DNA from: a virus
DNA: 20,880 nt
Virus record (IMG/VR): IMGVR_UViG_3300031216_000082
Location: 1 to 20,880 of that record
Strand: one strand, 5' to 3'
Under the pieces are notes generated by a model. It was given only the letters and a program-made list of their open reading frames with translations. It had not been told where the DNA came from and searched no databases. Made by a program: the position numbers and the translations under genes. Shown in pieces: positions 12,745-19,859 of the stretch (its first letter is position 1; each line of letters starts with the position of its first letter).

Positions 12745-14531
12745 TGGCATTTTCACTCAAGGCAATTTTAGGGCTGGAAACTTCGCAGTTTGAGCGCGGC
12801 ATCGGTAAAGCCAAAAGCGGCATCAAGGGCATGGCTAGTGAAGGCATCAAGAATATTGCCCGACTAGGCGCGGCATTTGTTGGAATTGGCCTTGTAAAAA
12901 ACATTTTAAGCTTAGGTTTGGCGGCGACTGAAACAGCCGACAAGTTCAATGCCGTGTTTGGGCCAGCGGCCGGAGCAATGAATAAAAGGATTGAGGAACT
13001 ACAAGAAACAATTCCCGCTTCAGTCAAAGAGCTACAAGATGCCCTTGCCGTATTCGGTCAAATGGCTAGCTCTTTCGGGCTTAATTCAGCCGCCGCTCAA
13101 GATTTTTCAGTCAACATGGTTAAAATAGCAGGCGATTTAGCCAGCTTTAACGACATGAAACCCGAAGAGGTTTTTATAAAGCTCCGATCAGCAATTACTG
13201 GAGAATTTGAGCCATTAAAGCAGATGGGCATAATGATCGATGCAGCTAAAATGAAGACTGAGGCGTTTAATCTTGGCATATCAGACGGTGTTACCGCCCT
13301 TAGTTCATCTCAAAAAGCCATCGCAATACAGTCGCTAATTGTTCAACAAATGGGTGCTGCATCGGGAAACGCGGCAATTACCGCCAATAGTGCAGCAAAT
13401 CAATTTAAGTTTCTTCAACGGAACATGAAAGACTTGGCTGCGGAAATTGGAACAGAAGCATTACCGGCCGTCGAATCAATGATAAGGGGTATTGGTTTTT
13501 TACTTAGTAAGACCAAAGAGTTTACGGATTTTGCAGGCACAAAAGTAGGGGAAATGATTTACGGGCCATCTGCTGAAACTTTAGCAAAACAAGAAAAGTT
13601 TAACCAGCTAAAGGCTGCTCAGTTGCAAGCGTTGCGCGAACTTACAGCGGAGAATGAGCTTTATAAACAGGGAACTTTTGAAGGTACGCTCTGGACTAAG
13701 GGACTCAGTGAGAAACTAGATGAAAATAAAGCTAAAATAAAAGCTCGCACTGCTGCTATATTAAAAGGACTAAGCGAAGAAGCCGAAAAAACCGAATCTG
13801 TCAAAGATGGCATAGTAAAAGGCGACGACGAAATAAACGAAGGTAAGGATGAAATAAGCGAATCTCAAAAGAAAATCAATGAAGCAAATGATGCTTTATT
13901 AAAAAGCATAAATGATCAAATTGAAGCTCAAGGGGAGTTTGCTAAACAACAAGAAATTATTGCAGAAGCCGCTAAATCAGCAGCAGAGGAAAAAGCAGAA
14001 AGAGAAGCTCTCCAAGCTAAGCTCATGTCAATGAAACTGGCCGCCCTCAAAGCTGAAACTAGGGGAGAAGACCAGCTTGCAAAAGCGATGAATAACCGCA
14101 TAAAACTAGCGGAGCGCATACTCAAAATAATGAAGGAAACTGGCGCGACCCAGCGCGAAGCGACCATCATAGCCAACAAGCAGGTCAAGGCTGAGTTGGC
14201 GGGGGACAGCGGATCAACTGGCGGCACCGCAAGCGGATCAACGGGCGGGTCAACCGGCAAAGACCGCGTTGGCGGCGTGCAGGGCAACTTCGGCGGCTAT
14301 GGCTCCCGCTTTGGGCCTAAGCAGACAATGGACGAGCGCGAACGTGCAGCCGGTCTCAACCTCGCCGGCAACGACACTTTAAGCGGGCGCAGAGGCCCCG
14401 AAAGCCTCGGAATGGCTGGATCAAAGGCTAAGAGCGAGTTTGGGGAAGCATTGACTCCGACGAATAAGGAGCTGAGTAAAATGAATCGCTCGCTGAAAAC
14501 AATCGAAACCGAACTGACCAATGGCAACTGA
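12744..14531 (+). CDS. Tape measure protein
   Basis: A 595-aa, strongly helical protein that sets tail length and is ejected with the DNA. The start is TAATG-coupled and has a good AAGGAG site eight bases upstream, rare in this window. N-terminal residues carry the typical opening (GLETSQFERGIGKAKSGIKG), then a hydrophobic segment at about 38-58 (LGAAFVGIGLVKNILSLGLAA) and FNAVFGPAAGA. Ala/Gly-rich membrane-prone helices and long Glu/Lys coiled coils follow (about 270-460). A Gly/Ser/Thr linker (about 490-530) precedes the C-terminus. At about 0.15 nm per residue the tail would be roughly 90 nm. DNA at about 12860-14060 is clearly more AT-rich than its neighbours. Confidence 0.9.
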   Translation: MAFSLKAILGLETSQFERGIGKAKSGIKGMASEGIKNIARLGAAFVGIGLVKNILSLGLAATETADKFNAVFGPAAGAMNKRIEELQETIPASVKELQDALAVFGQMASSFGLNSAAAQDFSVNMVKIAGDLASFNDMKPEEVFIKLRSAITGEFEPLKQMGIMIDAAKMKTEAFNLGISDGVTALSSSQKAIAIQSLIVQQMGAASGNAAITANSAANQFKFLQRNMKDLAAEIGTEALPAVESMIRGIGFLLSKTKEFTDFAGTKVGEMIYGPSAETLAKQEKFNQLKAAQLQALRELTAENELYKQGTFEGTLWTKGLSEKLDENKAKIKARTAAILKGLSEEAEKTESVKDGIVKGDDEINEGKDEISESQKKINEANDALLKSINDQIEAQGEFAKQQEIIAEAAKSAAEEKAEREALQAKLMSMKLAALKAETRGEDQLAKAMNNRIKLAERILKIMKETGATQREATIIANKQVKAELAGDSGSTGGTASGSTGGSTGKDRVGGVQGNFGGYGSRFGPKQTMDERERAAGLNLAGNDTLSGRRGPESLGMAGSKAKSEFGEALTPTNKELSKMNRSLKTIETELTNGN

Positions 14532-15243
14532 ATATTTAGACGGCACCGCCTTCACTACTGCCCGCCAACACGGCGACTTAATCCTCGATCGCCCATTGAC
14601 TGACGTGGGCGACGCGACAGCTCTGGTTATCTACCGCACGATGCGGATTCTAAGCGCCGACTACGCTCCCGTTAGCAGGGGCACAGCGTTAGCGGGATTT
14701 ACTGGATCTCGACTCATTCGCGAAACGCAACCCGAAGAAATCAGCACGGGAGTGTGGGAATTTAAGCAAATCTATGCAACAAAGCCAGCGAACCGATCAG
14801 ACGTGTTTTCAGGCTCGATCAGCTTTCCATTTCCATCAACTCAAGGCGTATATTACACGCCTCCTGCGACTGCTGAGTCTGCTGATGAAAGTGATGATAA
14901 CCTGTGGGAATATCGCGAAGAAAAAACGGCTGTCACGAATCCCGGCGTTTTGTATATTGATTACGTTTACTTCCTCGAAGCTTCACCTCCGACAATAGCC
15001 ACAGTGTTTAAGTCATCAGAGCCCGGATTCGTTTCTAATGGCGGCGCGGGCACATTAACGAATGCAAAAGCCTTAAACGGGGATGTATTCACTGGAACAT
15101 ATTCAGTCAGTGCCACCACGCCATCCGCTACAGCTTACGCAACATCAATAACGGATGGCGATCTGTTAAATGTTGACGTGCGGATTAGCAGATACATGGG
15201 CGACATTTTCGTCATGGAAACCCACAAGACAGCCGCAAAATGA
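14521..15243 (+). CDS. Tail protein of unknown type, first gene after the tape measure
   Basis: A 240-aa protein whose start lies within the last codons of the tape measure, so it is translationally coupled. The sequence is beta-rich: TALVIYRTMRILSADYAP, GVWEFKQIYATKP and VDVRISRYMGDIFVMET, with Ser/Thr-rich loops between. No motif of the distal-tail, hub or gpM/L/K families is visible. By position it may be a distal tail-like or tail-tip base protein. It is coupled downstream by ATGA to the 191-aa gene. Function is unassigned beyond a structural tail role. Confidence 0.6.
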   Translation: MATEYLDGTAFTTARQHGDLILDRPLTDVGDATALVIYRTMRILSADYAPVSRGTALAGFTGSRLIRETQPEEISTGVWEFKQIYATKPANRSDVFSGSISFPFPSTQGVYYTPPATAESADESDDNLWEYREEKTAVTNPGVLYIDYVYFLEASPPTIATVFKSSEPGFVSNGGAGTLTNAKALNGDVFTGTYSVSATTPSATAYATSITDGDLLNVDVRISRYMGDIFVMETHKTAAK

Positions 15244-15815
15244 AAATAAAACCCGAAGAAGTTAAAGGCTGGGGCACCTTTCGGCGTGTATTGAAAAAGC
15301 TGATACACTCCGCCAACCGCACCGAAAACATTTCGATTAGCCGAAATAGTTTCACCGACGGCGTGACCTATTCAGGCGATTCGATCATACTTAATATTTC
15401 AAAATCGAAACCAAGTCTCGGCGGCGTCAGCTCTGGAAATTTAGGCATTCACGCCTTTCAGTTAGTTGAAGAGGATATTACTACGCTTTGCGTTCGACAA
15501 GGAACCGTTGGCACTATCATTCCGACTATTACAGGAGGCAGCGAACTTGAACCCGATTACACCGAAAACGTGTTATCACTACCGGGCACAGGAACCCGAG
15601 AATACTGGCTCAAGATTACAATAGACTCAAGTGGCTATATTACAGCCGTCACCATCGAGGATGGTGAGCCAGGTAACGTCAGCGCAACTCAAGCTGAAAT
15701 CCTACTTGGAAGCGTTGAGACCGATAGTGGCGATATAGTCGTGTTTAACTCAAACCTTAGCGGCTCACAGGCACTAGCCTCTTGTGGCGCAAATCACTTT
15801 TTTGGATTCGTCTAA
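15240..15815 (+). CDS. Beta-rich tail-tip protein, unknown function
   Basis: The 191-aa protein is coupled to both neighbours (ATGA before, TAATG after). After a basic N-terminus (GWGTFRRVLKKLIHSANRT) it is almost entirely beta-prone: NISISRNSFTDGVTY, DSIILNISKS, ITTLCVRQGTVGTIIP, EYWLKITIDSSGYITAVTIE and GDIVVFNSN. The rest is Ser/Gly-rich turns and an aromatic end (NHFFGFV). The pattern suggests a beta-sandwich or trimeric fibre part. No catalytic motif is seen. It is grouped with the tail tip only by location and coupling. Confidence 0.55.
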   Translation: MKIKPEEVKGWGTFRRVLKKLIHSANRTENISISRNSFTDGVTYSGDSIILNISKSKPSLGGVSSGNLGIHAFQLVEEDITTLCVRQGTVGTIIPTITGGSELEPDYTENVLSLPGTGTREYWLKITIDSSGYITAVTIEDGEPGNVSATQAEILLGSVETDSGDIVVFNSNLSGSQALASCGANHFFGFV

Positions 15816-17068
15816 TGGGAAACCCGTTCAACATAGGGCCGTTTAATTGTTGCTCCTGTCCTGAGCCTCCAGACTTCGATGCCGAGGTGGACGATCCGAT
15901 GGCTAAGTATATCAATATGTGCGGTTGCCCGACTGTCGCGATATTCTGCGTGAGCGAGGAAAAGATCGCTACGCTCTGCGGCAAAATGGAATTTCAAGAC
16001 CTCACCGCCGATCCCCCCGTATTGCGGTCTTCACCGCCCGCAGTGTATAAGTCAAAGGAAGTTGAGACTGTCACCGTCACACCCTCTGTCACCACAAGTT
16101 TCCCGCAGCGCTGCTGGCAAACAGGGATCACTGGTGACTCAGATGTTACTACAATAGATTATACGGCCACGGCAGTTACGACAAGCCGGCACTTTACTGA
16201 AAAGACAGTAACAAGTCTATCCACCGAAGTGTGGGATACGGAAACATGCTCAAGCTCTACCTCAAACGATCCTGTTTCCATTGTAGGAGGTGTAGGCAGC
16301 ACGTCTGGCGAGCTTGATTGCTCTAGCTATAATGGCAACAACCCCCCCGGTTGCGGCCCAATAGATCCACCCCTCACAACACGGGGTGCTGTAATACCCG
16401 CTGTTGTGCCAGATGATCCGTCCGACTTGGTTGGAAACGCATTAAAAATAAACGTATCTCATACATTTGTTAATAGTGGTAGAGCCGCAGGCACCTATGA
16501 ATACACATCATCTCGGCAGGACACAGAAACTTTCGATGGGCTTGAGTTAGTGGATTCGGATTGCGGAATTGATTCTAGATCAACTTTAGATATACCTGGG
16601 TATGCTGCTAGATACTCCACTACCACAACAACAACTACATTATCGTTGCCAGACTCCGAGGAAGAAGCATTAGCCCGCGCTACGGCCAAAGCAGGTTCAG
16701 ATTGTTCCTCTATCGACGAGCTCCGCACCGACTCCTACGACATAACCCAGCGCACCGCCACTTACACGGCTACAGCTAGCAACCTCGTGATCGGCGTGCC
16801 CTACAAGGGCTGCGTGCGCCTTCGTCGCCGCAAAGCCTACAGCGGCACCACCCCCCTCGACCCCGAGACGGAAGTCACCGAAGTTATCGCATGGGAAGAT
16901 GTTGAGCCCGACACCATTGCACCTTTTACGCCAACAGAAACAAGCGAGGAAGTCGCGACCGATGAAGCCCTGCCCACCGCCAAGGGCTATGAATACCAAG
17001 CAGTCAGCGCCCACGTCTGGCCAGTCTCCGCAGGTTGCGATTGCCCTACATCTTACGTAACCCCATGA
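15815..17068 (+). CDS. Large cysteine-rich tail-tip or fibre protein
   Basis: A 417-aa protein starting at ATG 15815 in a TAATG junction. The N-terminus has a dense cysteine set (NCCSCPEPPDF, then NMCGCPTVAIFCV and ATLCGK) and the C-terminus ends with SAGCDCPTSYVTP; single cysteines occur between. The middle is Thr/Ser-rich and beta-prone, with a run of seven Thr (YSTTTTTTTLSL) and repeated TxTxT stretches, suggesting an extended or fibrous fold. Cysteine pairs such as CxC may bind metal or an iron-sulfur group, as known for some tail tips, but no specific family is recognised. Base composition is more AT-rich in the middle than at the ends. Confidence 0.6.
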   Translation: MGNPFNIGPFNCCSCPEPPDFDAEVDDPMAKYINMCGCPTVAIFCVSEEKIATLCGKMEFQDLTADPPVLRSSPPAVYKSKEVETVTVTPSVTTSFPQRCWQTGITGDSDVTTIDYTATAVTTSRHFTEKTVTSLSTEVWDTETCSSSTSNDPVSIVGGVGSTSGELDCSSYNGNNPPGCGPIDPPLTTRGAVIPAVVPDDPSDLVGNALKINVSHTFVNSGRAAGTYEYTSSRQDTETFDGLELVDSDCGIDSRSTLDIPGYAARYSTTTTTTTLSLPDSEEEALARATAKAGSDCSSIDELRTDSYDITQRTATYTATASNLVIGVPYKGCVRLRRRKAYSGTTPLDPETEVTEVIAWEDVEPDTIAPFTPTETSEEVATDEALPTAKGYEYQAVSAHVWPVSAGCDCPTSYVTP

Positions 17069-17292
17069 TTACTCGAAACCATAAACCGACACCGCTCGTG
17101 CTGACCGAGGCACAGAAGGCCAGCTTGCAAAAGCCACAGTCGCGACCCAAGCACCACGGCTTAGGCGACCTCGTTGAAAAGCTCGCGAAGCCCATCGCCA
17201 AGGTGATCGACCGCGTGGCAGGCACAAACATTCAAGGATGTGGCGGGTGTCAGAAGCGCAAGGAATGGCTAAATGATAATTTCCCGAAGTAA
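17065..17292 (+). CDS. Small protein with a GCGGC motif, unknown function
   Basis: The 75-aa product starts at ATG 17065, which overlaps the previous stop (ATGA); an in-frame upstream start at 17035 would overlap more. It has a basic, Pro/Lys/His-rich N-terminal half, an amphipathic helix (GDLVEKLAKPIAKVIDRVAG) and a compact cysteine motif, GCGGCQKRKEWLN, near the C-terminus. Small proteins with this kind of CGGC-KR-LN ending recur in phage tail regions, but I know no proven function. A metal-binding or redox role would be a guess. The gap after it (75 bases) carries motif 1 copy F. Confidence 0.65.
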   Translation: MITRNHKPTPLVLTEAQKASLQKPQSRPKHHGLGDLVEKLAKPIAKVIDRVAGTNIQGCGGCQKRKEWLNDNFPK

Positions 17293-17342
17293 CCGCAAAA
17301 TTGACCCATCCCAGCCCGCTTCCAGTCGGCACTTGCCAAAAC

Positions 17343-17361
17343 GTATCCAATAACCTAATAC
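17343..17361 (+). promoter_or_regulatory. Motif 1, copy F (GTATCC-N7-TAATAC)
   Basis: This copy ends six bases before the ATG at 17368. Here the right half, TAATAC, lies 17 bp after TTGCCA (17333-17338), so it could act as the -10 of a sigma-70-like promoter. The other copies do not keep that distance, so the arrangement may be fortuitous. Confidence 0.7.
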
Positions 17362-17367
17362 ACTACC

Positions 17368-17784
17368 ATGAGCACGACACTATTAGACACAACCGCAGAC
17401 GGCTCGCCGTTAATCTCAGACGGCTTTCGAGTCGCCCTAACCGCAGGGGGTGCCGTAGGCATCTCCTGCCGCGTCACGACTGGCGGCGCGGCCTTGACCA
17501 ACGCAGACGGCTCGCGGCTTAGCTCAATGCCGTGCTCGCTGATCATCACGTCGTCGAATTTTACCGATGGCGCAGGCGCAGGCACGGTGGCCGCAACCAC
17601 TCAAGCCCAGTTCGGCGGCGCGGGTAGCGTGTCGATCCCGCTGGAGATTTCGGCAGTCGCGTCGGACGTGCGACACACTGAGGTTGTCACCATTGCAGGC
17701 GGGCCGGTGATGTATGGCTTTTTGTCGTTCCCCGCCGAGCTCAGTGCAAACGTCACCATCCTGATCGAAGCCCTCGAACTGTAA
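17368..17784 (+). CDS. Beta-rich tail or virion protein, unknown function
   Basis: A 138-aa protein directly after motif 1 copy F. It is Ala/Gly/Ser/Thr-rich and beta-prone, with strands such as FRVALTAGGAVGISCRV, SLIITSSNFTDGA, GSVSIPLEISAVASDV and VTILIEALEL. There is no membrane segment, and only two cysteines. It could be a fibre-base, tail decoration or head-fibre protein. Being the first gene of a motif-led unit that continues into the LamG-like protein, it is probably needed with that protein. No family recognised. Confidence 0.6.
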   Translation: MSTTLLDTTADGSPLISDGFRVALTAGGAVGISCRVTTGGAALTNADGSRLSSMPCSLIITSSNFTDGAGAGTVAATTQAQFGGAGSVSIPLEISAVASDVRHTEVVTIAGGPVMYGFLSFPAELSANVTILIEALEL

Positions 17785-17787
17785 TCG

Positions 17788-19065
17788 ATGCTATTGCACA
17801 ATCAGATACTGCCCCGCGAAGGTAGCCGCTATACACCCGCGCAGTTTCTTGCGCTGTTTGGCGCAAAGAAATTTATACAGCGCTTCGGCACTGGCCTTAC
17901 CGCAGCCTACTTTTTAGCCGACCTCGGCAGCAGTCGCGGGACGGTTGATGGCGTGCTAAATCCAGTGGTTCGGGTGCGTCGTAGTAGCGACGGTGGTTTG
18001 CGTGCGTTTACGGCAGCGGATATTAAGAGCGGCACGGCTTTGGATTACGTAAACAACGGGACTAGTGCGCTGTATAATAATGCAATGTATTTTGATGGGG
18101 TGGATGATTATGTTAAAAAAGACGTGAGCAATTTTAGGTCTGGCGATTCCTCTGGCTCTGTCACCATAGATTTTGCTATTACCAGCTCCGGCAATTTTAT
18201 TTTTGTGGCCTCAGCAAGCACACCAACCGACGCCAAGCGCATTGCTTTTGGAATTAATGCTGGTAAGGTCAGGATTATAACTAGAGACTCTGCCTTCAAC
18301 GCGGTTGAGACGACATCGCTTTTCAACGACGGGCAATTACACACGGTAAAATTTGCATCTAGCGGAACAGCTTGGTCGATTGAGATTGATGGAAACTCTG
18401 AGTCGCTACAGGTTGTTACTGGCTCAAACACTGGCGGTTGGTTTGCGGATATACCAGATCGAGGTAACATAGTAGTTGGCGCGCTGGTTGACAACTCCAC
18501 GGGCGGTTTCTGCGATGGCTTATTAAAAAACCTTATCATTAAAAACGGCGCAGGGACTTCGGTGCTGGCGTGGGCGGGCGACGGCAACCAAAACTCTAAT
18601 TGGTTAGACACCTCTGGCAACTCTTATAATCCTACAGTATTTGGCTCTCCCGCGCTATACTCAGGGCAACCGTTTGGCAGCGTGCAAGCCAAGCTTTACG
18701 ACGGTCTCGTAGGAGCCAACGATGCCACGCAAACAACCGTAGCGGACATGCCAAAGACTGTAGTGGCTGGCGCAAGAGTAGTCGATAACAACGGCAACGC
18801 ATCAACGCTATGGGAGGCCACGGACAACCTCACATTTACCACTGCATTCACTGGCCTGACATCGGCCAACGTTTACGCAGTCACCGACAACGCTGGCACT
18901 GTCACTCTCAACACGATCACGGCATTTGACATTAGCGCCATCACGACCATGACGGCTCTGCTCACGTCGCTAACCTATACCAAAGTCACGGCGGTAATCA
19001 TCGCGCCAGACAACGCAAATCAAGCCGCCATTCAAGCTGAGCTCAACCGCCTCTTTGGAATCTAA
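17788..19065 (+). CDS. LamG/concanavalin-like receptor-binding tail fibre protein (putative)
   Basis: A 425-aa protein starting three bases after the previous stop. Residues about 1-70 look like a virion-attachment part. Residues about 98-250 match a laminin-G-like lectin sandwich: YFDGVDDYVKKD, GSVTIDFAITSSGNFIF, NDGQLHTVKFASSGTAWSIEIDG (in two parts) and GLLKNLIIKNGAG. The C-terminus (about 300-425) is different, Thr/Ala-rich with alternating strands. LamG-like domains commonly bind sugars at the host surface, so this is the best receptor-binding candidate here. The LamG part of the gene is more AT-rich than both ends, suggesting a swapped domain. Coupled to the next gene by TAATG. Confidence 0.7.
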   Translation: MLLHNQILPREGSRYTPAQFLALFGAKKFIQRFGTGLTAAYFLADLGSSRGTVDGVLNPVVRVRRSSDGGLRAFTAADIKSGTALDYVNNGTSALYNNAMYFDGVDDYVKKDVSNFRSGDSSGSVTIDFAITSSGNFIFVASASTPTDAKRIAFGINAGKVRIITRDSAFNAVETTSLFNDGQLHTVKFASSGTAWSIEIDGNSESLQVVTGSNTGGWFADIPDRGNIVVGALVDNSTGGFCDGLLKNLIIKNGAGTSVLAWAGDGNQNSNWLDTSGNSYNPTVFGSPALYSGQPFGSVQAKLYDGLVGANDATQTTVADMPKTVVAGARVVDNNGNASTLWEATDNLTFTTAFTGLTSANVYAVTDNAGTVTLNTITAFDISAITTMTALLTSLTYTKVTAVIIAPDNANQAAIQAELNRLFGI

Positions 19066-19343
19066 TGAATCTACCATTCCCAAACGTCACCGCAGCCCAA
19101 GCCCGCAACCACAGCGAATATCTACGGCGATGCGGGCTGACCGCAGCCATCCCTGGCGACCCGCTTTATTGGTGGTCAATGTCCGTTGCAGACGACGGAC
19201 GCGCCGCGCTAATGGTAGATGCCGCAGACCTGCCGACAACCGACGAGGATGGCGTGGTAACGCATCACAGTTTGACCGCTGCCGAGGTGCGGGCGCTAAA
19301 GCAAAAGCTGCCCGCACGGTGGATCAAGAAGCAAACAATTTAA
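19065..19343 (+). CDS. Small protein after the fibre gene, unknown function
   Basis: A 92-aa protein at a TAATG junction after the fibre gene. It has an N-terminal helix (VTAAQARNHSEYLRRCG), a compact middle with Trp residues (PLYWWSMSVADDGRAALMVD) and a C-terminal helix (SLTAAEVRALKQKLPARW). It is too short for a fibre itself. A fibre assembly chaperone is possible from position, but no family motif is seen. Four bases separate it from the next start. Confidence 0.6.
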   Translation: MNLPFPNVTAAQARNHSEYLRRCGLTAAIPGDPLYWWSMSVADDGRAALMVDAADLPTTDEDGVVTHHSLTAAEVRALKQKLPARWIKKQTI

Positions 19344-19347
19344 GACC

Positions 19348-19632
19348 ATGCCAAACCAATCCGACACGACCCAAATCCCGAACAAATACGCGAGCCTATT
19401 GCTGGTAGGATCGCTACTATTTTTGGGGATGGTGTCGATCTACGCAGGCACCGAAGCCCGCGACCTCAAAAAAGCCGTGCAGGCAAGCAGCATGGCAGAC
19501 GAGCGACAAGACGCGACGATTGACGCGATCCTGCAAACGCAAGCGGACGGCAAAAAGGCCACTGAGAAACTGACTGATGCCGTGATCGGGCTGACCGTTG
19601 AAATCGCCAAGATACCGCGAGACAACCAATGA
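19348..19632 (+). CDS. Membrane-anchored coiled-coil protein, possible inner-membrane spanin
   Basis: A 94-aa protein with a polar N-terminus, one hydrophobic helix at about 15-34 (ASLLLVGSLLFLGMVSIYAG) and a charged helical rest (EARDLKKAVQASSMADERQ to KKATEKLTDAVIG). This is the architecture of an inner-membrane protein with a periplasmic coiled coil, as in i-spanins (Rz) that help open the outer membrane at lysis. The next gene overlaps by four bases (ATGA) and encodes a short lipoprotein, the expected partner. No endolysin or typical holin lies beside it, and spanins are too variable to identify by eye, so the call stays tentative. Confidence 0.45.
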   Translation: MPNQSDTTQIPNKYASLLLVGSLLFLGMVSIYAGTEARDLKKAVQASSMADERQDATIDAILQTQADGKKATEKLTDAVIGLTVEIAKIPRDNQ

Positions 19633-19859
19633 CCGACCGTATCATCACCGCCCTCCTCGCTGTATCCGTAATCCTAATACACTGCGCAGGGTGCGCGTCG
19701 CGACCACTTCCGACGCCGATGGCAACGGTTGATATTTACGTGACCGACGAGGGATTCTTCGTGATCACCGAGCGCGGCTCTGACGAGTCTATCGCCTACA
19801 GATTTAACGTCACAGAGATCCACCCAATCGAACCGCCAACACCAATCCCAGCGCCATGA
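19629..19859 (+). CDS. Short lipoprotein, possible outer-membrane spanin
   Basis: A 76-aa protein with a lipoprotein-type signal: hydrophobic stretch (ITALLAVSVILIH) and Cys at residue 22 in HCAGC, followed by AS. The lipobox is non-ideal (Cys at -3). The mature part is about 54 residues and ends in a Pro-rich tail (PIEPPTPIPAP), recalling o-spanins such as Rz1. It overlaps the membrane protein before it and the larger lipoprotein after it (ATGA in both cases). Its signal peptide is paralogous to that of the next gene. Motif 1 copy G lies within its signal-sequence codons. The spanin role is a positional inference. Confidence 0.5.
   Translation: MTDRIITALLAVSVILIHCAGCASRPLPTPMATVDIYVTDEGFFVITERGSDESIAYRFNVTEIHPIEPPTPIPAP
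19662..19680 (+). promoter_or_regulatory. Motif 1, copy G, inside the signal-peptide codons of the 19629 gene
   Basis: GTATCC-GTAATCC-TAATAC, with the fixed spacing and C. It begins 33 bases after the gene's ATG, the same offset as copy H in the next gene. It encodes V-S-V-I-L-I, so coincidence with coding constraint must be considered; the nucleotide-level conservation argues against simple coincidence. Confidence 0.5.
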
